A stretch of DNA of 64,000 nucleotides from Poa pratensis (taxonomy: Eukaryota; Streptophyta; Magnoliopsida; Poales; Poaceae), in NCBI GenBank assembly GCA_947311845.1, contig CAMZMU010000059.1, forward strand, positions 35,532,063 through 35,596,062, in the 5' to 3' direction. Position 1 is the first letter of the stretch; each line of letters opens with the position of its first letter. The translations under genes were made by a program, and so were the position numbers. This document shows, in pieces, positions 33,661 to 44,407 of this stretch. Below the pieces are notes generated by a model. That model made no database searches and was not told where the DNA came from. It saw nothing but the letters and a program-made list of their open reading frames with translations.

Positions 33661-34582
33661 GCCTAGTATGCCTAAAAGAAATGTATTCTAGGTCCCGTGT
33701 ATATATACGCAGCTAGCCAGAGTAGAAAAGGCCTAATCAAATCCCCTAAATCTGAACCCAAATCCAATCGAATCCACACCAAATTTGTCCTCCTAGTCAA
33801 ATCCCCTAAATCTGGCTAGCTAGGAAAAAATACGCAGTGTACGATAATTTGTTATGAAATAGCAAGTTTCAGTTTCAAGCTTGATCAATTGGTGATAATA
33901 TTTCAGTAGAAGAAAAAGACGGTGCTTAAATGGACATTATGGTGACAAGGCCAGGCATCCTTCAAGTTCTTCTCAATGATTTATTGCCCAGTTTGTAGTC
34001 CTGCACTTAATATGCTAATATGGCCTGCTAGTTCAGAAACACTTTTATATTATGGAATCTAGTTCAGCAAACACTAATACTCCTCGATAAAGGGTCCATG
34101 CTAAAAGATATATCGATAGTGTCAAGCAGCAGTACATACCGCTCCCACGAGACTATACTGACTGAAAGAACATGTTCAATTTGCAAGCTTAGCTTGTACA
34201 GAATGATCTGTGGAGATTAAATATTTGAGCATGTGTATATTACAAGCTTGGCATAGACACACTAGTACCGTAGTACGCGTGCTAAACACTACTAGTTCCA
34301 ATAATACATGAACCAGAACTTAACCAACGGCAGGCTGGTATTAATGATGACAATACATTAGGCAATATATGCTAGTAGTAATTGGCAAAAAAATGCACAT
34401 CGTCGCTCTTTGAAATCATAAAATGAATGGTTTGAGTTAGATATATTTGTTACAACAATACATCATCCTAAACATGTGAATGGATGACATGAAAGTAATG
34501 ATGGATGAAGAAGAAGCATGAGCTGAGACATATATATAGAACATAGTACCCAGGGATACATCAACTGGTAAGTTGGCACGCT
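33661..34582. other. Downstream region of DUF1618 gene A; no other gene seen
   Basis: AT-rich DNA that probably includes the 3' UTR of gene A, which is transcribed leftward. No other coding frame is supported. Confidence 0.4.
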
Positions 34583-37500
34583 TCATTTCGTGTGCTTTCC
34601 GTCTGAACGAACCAGAACATCTGCTAATGTCTTGTTTTCCTCGTCTTCCTTCTTGCCTGAAAAGGAAAAAATCCTCTGATCAAGGTACACAAACTTAAAA
34701 AAATAGTAAAACCATACAAATTATACATACAGGACATCTCGGTGCATTGTACAAGGAATTCATTCCCAGTCATTATTGCCTTGCTCTGCCTTCCAATTAG
34801 TGACAATCATTTGACTGTATAAATAGGATGGCCTTAACAGAGTGTGGCCAGTCCCCACACTATGATAAACATATCCAACCCTCGGGACACTTCTAAACAT
34901 ATTCCGGCGTAGATGACCGGCAAAAAAACTCAATACAAGCGCGGACTACATGAGCCTCTAGGCAGATGTGGTAGAATTTTCCAACATAACGATTTCAGTT
35001 ACCTATTTGGGGAGGGGCAAGAAGTTTAAGGTAGTTGACATGGCGCTTTGGAATTGAGAACCCGAGTTCCAGGTGATATCACCATCTTAAACCCAAGAAG
35101 GGAATGAGAATTAGTAGCATGATAACAATCTAGATAAAATTGGCAATGCATCTTAGTCCTAGATAAAATCATGATAACAATCTAGTATGTTAGTAGGATA
35201 TCTTTGGAGCAAAGAGAGTGTTGCATCGCCAGTTAGCATACACCTCTCAGTTTTAGTACTCACACCACCGCTCTTCTAAAAATCCCTGCCCCAATTGTTG
35301 TAAAACATGGATTGGAATAATTCTAAGTCATTGCTACTGTCTAGTTATGTAAAGAGAAAAGATATGCACTATCCCTGCCCCAATTTCGAAGCTCTCCTGA
35401 ACTTTTGTTCCCCATCCCAATCGTTACCAAGCAAACTATATACTGCAGTTATTGTTATTTTATGGTGATCCAAATTCCAGCGGTGGTACCGCTGGGTTAA
35501 GCGGTACTACCGCTCAAGAGCTACCGCCACCGCTACTGCCTCCGCTACCGCCAGAATGGCCGTCTGACGCACTTGTCCGGTACCGACTGGTACCGCTGGC
35601 GGTACCGCCGCCGGTACCGCTGAGGTGGGAAGAGCCGAACCAGCCCACCCCAGCGGTACTACCGCCTATCCCAGCGGTACTACCGCCGCGGTGGGATCGT
35701 TTTCCGGGTTGGACAGCCGCCGACCTAGGGTTTTATGCTTCTATATATTCCTCTTGTAAGCCGCCGTTTTGGGGTAAGCCATACATTGTAAACCCACGGC
35801 GTTTGTAACCTCACCCGATATAGTGAAGTATTGCTGGCTGGCACCCGTGGTTTTTTCTCCTCCATTGTTGGAGGGGTTTTCCACGTTAAAATCTCGTGTC
35901 CCCATTGGTTTGATCGTTCCGCTCTTCGTCGTTTCTTTGCTATCGTTTACAATAAGTGGTATCAGAGCCCTGTTTCAGATCTGTTTTCAGATTAGGGTTT
36001 CGCGATGGCATCAATGAAGTTTGATCTACCGGCGCTGGACTACAAGACGAGATTTTCGTTGTGGCAGGTCAAGATGCGTGCGATCCTCGCACAGTCCAAT
36101 GATCTTGACGAGTCGCTGGATAAATTCGGCGACAAGGAGCAGGCGACATGGACCGAAGCTGAGAAGCGGAAAGATCGTAAGGCTCTGTCTCTTATTCAAC
36201 TTCATCTATCTAATGATATTCTGCAAGAAGTACTCCAGGAGAAAACAGCAGCGGCACTGTGGGTTAAGCTGGAGTCGATCTGCATGTTCAAAGATCTCAC
36301 CAGCAAGATGCATGTGAAGATGAAGTTGTTCTCGCACAAACTGCAAGAAGGTGGTTCCGTGATGAACCACATATCGATCTTCAAGGAGATCATTTCCGAC
36401 CTAGTGTCGATGGAGGTAAAATATGATGATGAAGATCTAGCACTTTTACTTCTGGTCTCGCTGCCAAATTCCTTTACAAATTTCCGTGATACCATACTTT
36501 TGAGTCGTACTGAACTAACCATTGCCGAAGTATATGAGACCCTCTTGACAAGGGAAAAGATGAAAGGTATGGTACAGAAAGAAGAGTCATCGGCCTCCAA
36601 GGGCGATGCTTTGCAGGTCCGAGGGAGGCCTGAGCAGCGAGATAACCACTACCACAACAACAACAGAGATAAGAGCAAGGGTGACAGAAGTCGCTCAAAG
36701 TCCAAAGGACGAGACAAGTTCTGCAGGTATTGTAAGAAATCTAATCATGTCATTGATGATTGTTGGAAGTTGCAGAACAAGGAGAAAAGAAAAGGTACTT
36801 ACAAACCGAAAAATAATGAAGGTAATAATACCGGTGAGGCTGATGTTGTTGATGGTAGTTCTGATGGCAATTGCCTAGCTGTTTTAGTTGCATGTGTTTC
36901 TCGTCAGGATGAATGGATTCTAGATACTGCATGTTCTTTTCATATTTGCTGTAACAAAGATTGGTTCAGTTCTTATGAGTTAGTGCAGACTGGAGATTTC
37001 GTGTGTGTGGGCAACGACCAACAATGTATCATTGCTGGTGTTGGGTCTGTTCAGATCAAGACACATGACGGTATGACACGCACGTTGACGGGAGTGAAAC
37101 ACATACCAACCATGGCGAGAAATTTGATCTCGCTCAGTACCCTTGATTGTGACGGGTACAAGTTTGCCGGCGGGAATAGCCTCCTGAAGGTATCAAAAGG
37201 TTCTCTCATTGTTATGGTTGATGATATGAATTCTGCTAAATTATATGTTCTTAGAGGTAGCACTTTATCTGGTACTGTTGCTGCTGTTTCTCATGATGAC
37301 GCTAGTAAAACTAACCTTTGGCATAAGCGTCTTGGACATATGAGTGAACTTGGTATGGCAGAATTGATCAAGAGAGACTTGCTGCAAGGATGCAGTTTGG
37401 GTAAGATGCAGTTCTGTGAACACTGCATTTTTGGTAAGCACACAAGAGTTAAGTTTTATGCTTCTATATACTCTTCTTGTAAGCCGCCGTTTTGGGGTAA

Positions 37501-39110
37501 GCCATACATTGTAAACCCACGGCGTTTGTAACCTCACCCGACATAGTGAAGTATTGCTGGCTGGCGCCCATGGTTTTTTCTCCTCCATTGTTGGAGGGGT
37601 TTTCCACGTTAAAATCTCGTGTCCCCATTGGTTTGATCGTTCCGCTCTTCGTCGTTTCTTTGTTATCGTTTTCAACAGTTATTATACAGAAAGAATCATT
37701 CTCGTCTAATCTTTTGATCATGTATCAAATAGAGCGGATCTACTCGACAACCCCCACAGTATGATCAGCAAATTTTTGGGACACTTGCAAACAGATTCTT
37801 TGAAAATAAGATCGCCGAGGAAAAACCTCATGGACAATTGAAACAATCTAGGGATTACCTGCAGCAGGGATCCGGCTCGATTCAAGCCACGGTGGAAGCA
37901 CGCATGTTATGCAGCAACTGGTGCCGTCCTTCGGAGAACTCCCAACCACCTCCTCCTTGTTCATGTCCAAGCCGACTACGTGCGTGCCCACCATTAGGTA
38001 GATGACATCGGCGTTCAGTGGGTCGAGTGCGCCAATTTGTGGAGTCGTCTTCTCCGGCAAGGGCAGCCACGGGTGGTCTCCATCCGCCCAGAGCCGGCTG
38101 AGCACCAGGCGGTGCTCCAACGTCCAGCCGCTGCCCTCGTCATCGAGCACGAAGACGCTGAGCACGAACGGCTCCCGATCCCACACCTCGGCATAGCGCA
38201 GCCTTCCTTCGCTGACCCCCATCCGTCGGTACCTTCCCAGCGCACATCTCCGCGCGGCCTCCGCATCCTCGATGGTACGCGGGCGCGGCACGCTCCCGGT
38301 CGGCACTGTGCTGCGTGCAGGCAGCACGCTGCCCCTCGGCAGCTCGACGAACCAGGGCTCTGGCTGGTCGCTGAATGGGTCCGCCGAGATTGCACCCCAG
38401 GTCAGGTCCACCCACCACAGCCGACCGTCGAAGGCAAACGCCTCTTGGTCCTGCTGCCCCCTCTCGAAGAAAAGCCGCCGCGCAAGCGGGAGCTTGCCCG
38501 GCGCGGTAACCGCGATCTCCCAGTCGGCAGTGTCCGAGAGAAAACGGAGCATCTTGTTCCCCTGCAGCTCGGCGACGGCGAACCTGTTGGGTGGACCGCG
38601 CCCGCTATCGGCTTGGGTGAGGACGCCCATGTGAGGGCCGCACTGCGTCGGGCCTTTCCTGATGTCAGGGAGGCGGGTCAGTTGGCCTGTGAGAGGGTTG
38701 CAGAGGAAGCGCGTGGTTTCTGGGCAGTGCTCGGGGTCGACGCCGGTGATCTGGCGCACATGATGCGCGCCCTGCTTTGCGAGGATGGGAGCCGTGGCGC
38801 GCACATCGTAGACGGTGACTAGGAGGAGGCCGTCGCCGCTCGTGGAGCATACTCTGGCGACGAGCAGTTGCGTGACGTCGCTGTCGGGGTCGGGGGCGGC
38901 GCTGGTGTTGACGCGGAGCGCCGGCACGGTGAGGTGGGAGAAGCGCGGGGGCTCGACGATGCGCGCGCCCGAGCGCAGCCCCGACCCGGCGGCCGCTGAC
39001 CCCTGCGCGACCAAGACCCAGGGAGGACGGGAGGGGGCGCCCGTGTAGAGGGAGCGGCGTTGGCGGCCGGAGACGGCGGCTGACAGGCCTAGGAGGCGCC
39101 GGAGCGACAT
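34583..39110 (-). CDS. DUF1618 protein A (two exons, intron 34657-37858)
   Basis: Coding exons are 39110-37859 and 34656-34583, giving 441 residues. I start at 39110 (MSLRRLLGLSAAVSG), not at the earlier in-frame ATG at 39266, because the start lines up with B, C and D. The N-terminus is Arg-rich and lacks acidic residues (RRSLYTGAPSRPPW), like a mitochondrial presequence. The conserved block includes RFLCNPLTGQLTRLPD, FDGRLWWVDLTWGAISADPF, FVELPRGSVLP and YRRMGVSEGRLRYAEV, signatures of grass DUF1618 proteins of unknown function. The donor is GCAG|GTAATC and the acceptor TTTCAG|GC. The short last exon encodes NKTLADVLVRSDGKHTK. The 3.2 kb intron contains a 2.2 kb Copia relic. No lesion is seen. 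Confidence 0.85.
35453..37677 (+). mobile_element. Internally deleted Copia LTR retrotransposon in the intron of DUF1618 A
   Basis: Flanked by GTTAT at 35448-35452 and 37678-37682. The left LTR is 35453-35954 (TGTTATTTTATGG to CAATA; the usual CA end has become TA). A tRNA-iMet primer site, TGGTATCAGAGCC, follows at 35957. The right LTR is only partial, 37451-37677. The gag-protease frame runs straight into it, so most of pol, the polypurine tract and the front of the right LTR are deleted. Element and host gene face opposite ways. The left LTR carries many AGCGGTACTACCGC-like repeats. Confidence 0.88.
36005..37531 (+). pseudogene. Copia gag-protease-preintegrase fragment fused to LTR sequence
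   Basis: 508 codons from ATG 36005. Gag shows SLWQVKMRAILAQ, ALSLIQLHLSND, ALWVKLESICMFK and LLLVSLPNSF. A basic linker is followed by the zinc knuckle CRYCKKSNHVIDDC at about residues 238-251. The protease active site is WILDTACSFHIC (DTAC in place of the usual DSGC or DTGC). The preintegrase block is LWHKRLGHMSELGMAELIKR with CEHCIFGKHTRVKF. From there the frame enters LTR sequence and stops at 37531. No integrase core or reverse transcriptase remains. The ORF is open only because of the deletion junction, so a Gag-like product is possible but not a working element. Confidence 0.88.
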
Positions 39111-40140
39111 CGCGGTGTCCTGACGGCTGACGTGGGCGGCGCGCACTGTAGTGTCGATGCGGTGAGGTGAGCAGAGAGCAGAAGAGGGCTCGGTTCGCGT
39201 GGACTCGGTGCACGCAGCAGAGATATCAGGGTGTGGCACGGTGAAAGCTGCGTGGAACTGTGCCACCGCGTACTGTCACAGCTCGTTGGGTCCATTGGTG
39301 CATTGAGGTATGGTCTATGCAGTGAATTTCTCTGTAAGGAACTGCCGTGCAGCTGTGTCCTAGCAGGCCCTGCTGCAAAAGGTGGGTGGTTTTGAACGGC
39401 GTCGCCCCATTGGCTGGGGCACCATGTGCTGACCATACGTCATCGTTTCCGCGCCAAAATTTTGCCTCGCTAGGAGGGGGCAGTAGTGTCATCATCAATT
39501 CCCCTCCTTCCCCAGTTTTACTCACTCGCAAAACTTCGCTTGGGGTCTTCATCAGTAATATATTAAACTTCCAACTAGGGATTTTAAACTTAACATGTGA
39601 ATTTTCAGAAAATCTAATCGAGCATTTTAATGACTGGACATAAAAATGACAAATGAAATCTGTTTTTATGGCATAAAGATTGCTTTTCAATTTTTTTCAT
39701 AAAAAATAAGATCACACTAGGTTGCTTAATAAAACAATGACCTATGCAGGAAAGCAGTAAATTGAACAATTTTCACATAATGCAAGACAACAAGAGCATC
39801 TACAACAGGTAGTCCAAAAATGTGTTCGGCACCCATCGAAAATGTGTTCGATGTCGGGGATGCCAGACACATGTTCGGCCTAACGGGGCTGCGGGGAGCA
39901 GCGGGTCCCTCCCGCCTCGGCTCGCCTAAGAAAAAAAATGGAGAAATCACCTCTTCACCCAAATTCAGCGTGGCTCCATCCCTCACATGCATCTTGGCGT
40001 ACCTCCAAAATAGTCTGCCAAAGATAGAACCGTTGTTGTTCAAAGAATTTGGCCGGTACAACACCTGTATACGCCATCGAATTCTAGCTCTGGCACCCGA
40101 CGGCTGATGCGACAATGTCGGAGGAAGAAGCCAGATCCAC
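39111..40140. other. Upstream region of DUF1618 A; no gene seen
   Basis: Contains the promoter side of gene A (minus strand). From about 39792, GAGCATCTACAACAGGTAGT and following sequence resembles the start of a grass repeat, but I cannot define its class or ends. Confidence 0.35.
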
Positions 40141-40304
40141 CGGCACCCAGCCAGTACAAGATTCACCACATAGATCACCATCAACACGTCAAACGCTAGA
40201 GTGAGCTCCGTTGCAACAGCGGAGGCCGAGGACACAAGTCCACCACAAGGATACTATCGCGGCCACGCTATCTCTTTTGAACAGAATACGACCTCTGACG
40301 AGTG

Positions 40305-40533
40305 AAAGGGTTGTATGGGCACCTAGAGGGGGCGGTGAATAGGTGCTACACCAAATTTTAATTCTTTTTCGATTTAGTCTTGACACAAAAGGTTAATTCT
40401 CTAGATATGCAACTATGGTGAATTTATAAGAAATAAAAGGTTAATTATTTTTCGAATTAAGCCTAACTAGTGAAATGAAAACAAGAAACAAAAAGATAAA
40501 ATTGCAAGATCTAAAGAAGATACCTTCAAGCAC
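40305..40533 (+). repeat. Repeat X, left part (CACCTAGAGGGGGCGGTGAA end)
   Basis: Opens GTGAAAGGGTTGTATGGGCA and continues CACCTAGAGGGGGCGGTGAA. The same sequence, inverted, ends the copy at 41100-41655. Further parts of the family in this orientation begin at 42443, after the Gypsy LTR. It is probably a DNA element with an inverted-repeat end; superfamily unknown. Confidence 0.55.
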
Positions 40534-40538
40534 TCACC

Positions 40539-42442
40539 TCCCCGGCAACAGCGCCAGAAACGAGCTTAGTTACCAGAGGATGTGAGTGACGTTTACCTTA
40601 CCTCCCCGGCAACGACGCCAGAAAAGAGATTGATGTCTACTACACGCTTCTATTCTTGCAGACAGTGTTGGCCCTTCAAGCGCAGAGATTTGTAGGACAG
40701 CAACAATTTTCCCTTAAGTGAGTAACACAAGGTTTATCGAACTCAGGGAGGTAGAGGTTGAATATATCCCTCTCAAGCAACCCTGTAATTAAGATACAAG
40801 AAGTCTCTGTGTCCCCAACACACCTAATACACTTGTCAGATGTATAGCTGCACTAATTCGGCGAAGAGATAGTAAAATGCAAGTAATATGGATGGTAACA
40901 AGTTGTATTTGTAATCTGTAATAAAAATGGCAGCAAGAAAACATGTAACAAAACTGAAAGTAAACGGTGTTCCAATGCTTGAAAACAAGGCCTATAGATC
41001 ATACTTTCACTAGTGGTCAGTCCCACCAATTGTAACATAACTGAACACATATAAGATACTCCCTCTTCAATATGTAACTTAGATGTTACTTGAAACTGTT
41101 CTTCTACTGGATAGAAACACTTGAGGGATTCGAGCCTAGGATTTCCATAAGGAAAATCTAGGCATCTTGTTGTACTTACTTGCTTGTTACTTTTGTGTAG
41201 CAGGTGTTGTGGTGCTTGAGAGCCCCCAATCCTTTTGTGGGTTGAGCCTCAAGTTTGTTGTAAGGGCTCCAGATTCCGCCTTGAAGGATTCCGATAGTGG
41301 AAGGTGAACCGAGCTTTTGGGCAAGGTTCATCGGAGAATAGGGTGAGACCATTTGTGGCGTTTGAGTTTGAAACTCACACCCCTCCAACGAGACGTACTC
41401 CCCTAAAAAGGAGGAACTCGGGAATACATCCTTGTCTCCGCGTGCTTCCCGTTCGGTTACTCCTTTCTCGCTAGCTCTTACTTGTATCGTGCCTAGTCTA
41501 GTATTAACTTGTCGTATAGGTAAATTCACCGTAGTTGCATATCTAGAGAATTTACCTTTGTGTCAACCTAAATTCGAAAAAGAGCTAAAAATTTAGTAGC
41601 ACCTATTCACCCCCCCCCCCCTCTAGGTGGCCATACCGATCCTTTCAGAGAGGGGGCCACCGTCGGCGTCAGCGACGGCGCGGCCAGGGACCACGGGAGA
41701 GGGAGGACCGCCGGCTGGGCGAGGATCGCCTCCGGAGTCGCTCGGGCGAAGGGCGACCCGGGAGGTTAGCGAGAGTCTATGAATTCAACTAGATTACAAT
41801 GCTCATGATCACATAAAGAACACACCATGGGAGAGAGAGATAACCACATAGCAACAGGCACGAGCCCTCAGCCTCGATGAAGAACTACTCCCGCTGCATC
41901 ATGGGAGGCAGCAAGGTCGATGAAGATGGCTCCGGGGGCTATTCCCCGTCCCGGCAGGGTGCCGGAACAGGAACTTTTGTCCCCCGAATTAGGGTTTTTG
42001 GTGGCGGCGGAGCTCAGATGCATTTCTGGAGAAATCCTTCAGGGGACTTCGTTTTAGGTCAAGAGTGATTTTATAGGCGAAGAGGCGACACGAGGCAGTG
42101 CACGAGGCGGCCAGACGGGACCCAGGCGCGGCCCACCCTTGACCCGCGCCTGGGTGGCGTCTAGGAGCTGTGGGGCACCCATGCAGCTGTCCTTCGGCGC
42201 AGCCTTTGTTCCTATGAAAAATAAATCTCCGTAAGTTTTTAGGTCATTCCGAGTATATTTCTTTACTAGGATTTCTGGAACAAAAAGACAGCAGAAAGCA
42301 GAAACTAGCACTGCGCACCTTGTTAATAGGTTAGTTCCAGAAAATGCACCAAAATGATATAAAAACATTATAAAAGCATGTGGAATGGACATATAACAAG
42401 CATGGAACAACCAAAAATTATAGATATGTTTGAGACGTATCA
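40539..42442 (-). mobile_element. Gypsy LTR with primer-site remnants, interrupted
   Basis: The LTR begins TGATGTCTACTAC at 40631 and ends GACGTATCA at 42442, in minus orientation (TATA complement TTTTATAGGCG near 42069-42079). To its left are two copies of a tRNA-Asp primer site, TCCCCGGCAACGACGCCA at 40603-40620 and TCCCCGGCAACAGCGCCA at 40539-40556, so an internal stub remains and the partner LTR is gone. The LTR is broken at about 41090-41750 by inverted repeat X and a GC-rich stretch. It is a different family from the array at 10570 but shares tRNA-Asp priming. Confidence 0.72.
41100..41655 (-). repeat. Repeat X, inverted copy inside the Gypsy LTR
   Basis: Read on the minus strand it starts TGAAAGGATCGGTATGGCCA, CACCTAGAGGGGGG and proceeds to CCCTATTCTCCGATGAACC and TGGAAATCCTAGGCTCGAAT. 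These blocks recur in plus orientation at 40305-40400 and 42460-42710. The other end is lost at about 41100. Confidence 0.6.
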
Positions 42443-43285
42443 CTTCACCACAACAAGCTTGCTCAACGCCACAAAGGGCTCACCCTATTCTCCGATGAAC
42501 CGCACCACAAAGGATTGGTTCACCTTCCACTATCGGTCCCCTTCGAGGCGGGAATCAGAGCCTTTACAACAAGCTCGGGGCATGCATCCACAACCGAATT
42601 GGAGGCTCCCGAATCACACAATCTATCACAACACAACAAGATGTGAGAATGGTGACCTAGGTTTTCCCAATGGAAACCCTAGGCACGAATCCCTCAAGTG
42701 AATGAGGGGGAAATACAAATCGCCTTGGTGAGGATGTAGATCTTGCTCTTCTCCTTCAATCCTTCAAAGATCAACGAGTTTGGGTGGAGTGATTGGGAGA
42801 TCTAGTGATTTTGGTGGCTCAGCTGAAGGTGTTCTTGAAGGTCTAGTCGAGCTGCTCAAGGTTGAAGAAGGGGAGGGGTATTTATACCCTCCCAGATTTC
42901 TAGCCGTTGACGAAACAGAGAGGCCGGATATTCTGGCTCAAGTGAAGCCCGGATATTCCGGTCACACGGAATAACCCGGTCCTGACAGAAATCTCTGGTC
43001 CATTCCAGAGAGCCGCGCAATCGGGCGCTCTTCGTGCTTTGTAATTTTGGCCTTGGGCAAACTTGGAGGCCGGATATTCCGCCCCAACCTGGGACCAGAA
43101 TATCCAGTTTTTCTGTCTGAATAATCTTCAGAAACTGTGCTGGACTTTTCCTCTCAAATTTTTGGTGTCAATGCATACATGATTAAATCATCTAAAAATC
43201 CTGCATCACTTAACACCAGATTAATGTATCACTAGTGTTGTTGCCTAACACACAAAACACAAGGGATTAACAAATGTTCTTTCAA
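42443..43285 (+). repeat. Repeat X, right part
   Basis: Contains CACCCTATTCTCCGATGAACC and GGTTTTCCCAATGGAAACCC, matching the inverted copy at 41100-41400, and ends near AAATGTTCTTTCAACG. The TTCTTTCAAC end is roughly inverted to the GTGAAAGG start at 40305, so 40305-43285 may be one element split by the Gypsy LTR. No coding frame is seen. Confidence 0.5.
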
Positions 43286-43289
43286 CGAG

Positions 43290-43794
43290 GATGAATAGAA
43301 CGTGTAGGCCCAGCAGGCCATGCCGTAGAAGGAATCGACACTATGGCCCACAAAGGACCAGGTGTTGGGTCCTCCGAGAATCGTAATCAACATCAAGATG
43401 CCTCCTCAGATCCCCATTACTTCGCCGCCACATAAAGTCAAGACATGATTAGGGGTTACGACTATGTAATGATGTCCTTATAACTGTAAATCTTTAAAGC
43501 CCCACGGATGGAAGCCTTCAATGTAAAACCGACCTCGTCGACTATATAAGGCAATGCCAGAACCAAAGACAGGCAAGCTCTCAACACAATACACCGAAGA
43601 AGGATTAGGTCTTCACCTTTACACAGAGGAGCCGAACCTGGGTAAACTCTCTCGTGCCAATCCCGCTTTAGATACCACGACTACTTACAATTTGTACAAC
43701 CCCTTTCTTCTCCAACTACGTCGACTTGGAGCTATATGGATACCCCCGGTAACACACGTCGCCAACCTCGATCCATTGCTAATCAGAGTAGGAT
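43290..43794. other. Promoter-like repeat sequence of unknown class
   Basis: ACTATATAAG at 43541-43550 and the phrase CTCTCTCGTGCCAATCCCGC resemble retroelement LTRs of grasses, but I find no second LTR or clear ends. A 105-codon frame here has no recognisable domain. Confidence 0.3.
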
Positions 43795-44045
43795 CCCAAA
43801 AACTCTTATTCATCACCGTTATCGGCCTCGCTGGAGACAAAAAGTCGAGCAACATAAAACCTAAAGTATAAAGGTATTAACCCTAAATTACAGGGTGATT
43901 CACATAGGCGAGATCCGGCGACTCCGTCACCACAGATGACCAATAGAGATCATCAACGCATGGGAGCCGCCGGAGGCCAATGTTCGAAAGTTGGCCACGT
44001 TAGGAGAGCTAGATGGATTTTCCTCTCGCCAAATCTATGAAACTT
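43795..44045. repeat. Dispersed repeat, second copy of 33383-33660
   Basis: Shares CTCTTATTCATCACC-type start, GGTATTAACCCTAAA, GACTCCGTCACCACA and GTTAGGAGAGCTAGATGGAT with 33383-33660, in the same orientation and spacing. Confidence 0.6.
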
Positions 44046-44213
44046 TTTGGTGCTAAAGCTCATGCAGTTTAGTACCATATAAACACAGGTTGCGAAAGGG
44101 AAATCAAATCCCCCGAATCCGTATCCAAATCTAATCGAACCACACAAAAATTCGCAAACTAACTGAATCGCCCCAATTCCCTGATTCCTTCTTGTCCATC
44201 GGCTCTCCTAGAA

Positions 44214-44407
44214 TGGCGGAATTCTTCTCCCAGCCGTCCGACGTAGAGCTACTGGAGGAGTATCTCCGTCCCCGAATCGACACGAGCAATACTCCCTCCG
44301 ATCTTTTCCATGCCGGGGATGTGTACTCCCGTCACCCCGAGGATTTGTCCAGCGTGTATGCGCACGTAGGCAGTGTGGTAATATGTCCGGTCGAAATAAA
44401 TTTTTGA
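44214..44407 (+). pseudogene. Possible N-terminal fragment of a NAC-domain gene
   Basis: The frame MAEFFSQPSDVELLEEYLRP, then SDLFHAGDVYSRHPEDLSSV, resembles the first subdomain of divergent grass NAC transcription factors (PSDxELxxxYLRP, then a DVY..P motif). It runs out after about 50 residues into AT-rich DNA with no WYFF block. It could be a first exon or a captured fragment. Recognition is by eye from a short stretch, so the call is weak. Confidence 0.4.

Noticed and set aside
35452..35808. 118-codon Pro-rich frame in the Copia left LTR
   Set aside because: Produced by AGCGGTACTACCGC-type DNA repeats inside the LTR and ending in the same LTR tail as the gag frame. Not a gene.
38037..38822. 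261-codon plus-strand frame opposite DUF1618 A, and similar long antisense frames over B, C and D
   Set aside because: Shadows of GC-rich coding exons. None shows a known domain, while the sense frames carry conserved DUF1618 blocks and matching splice sites.
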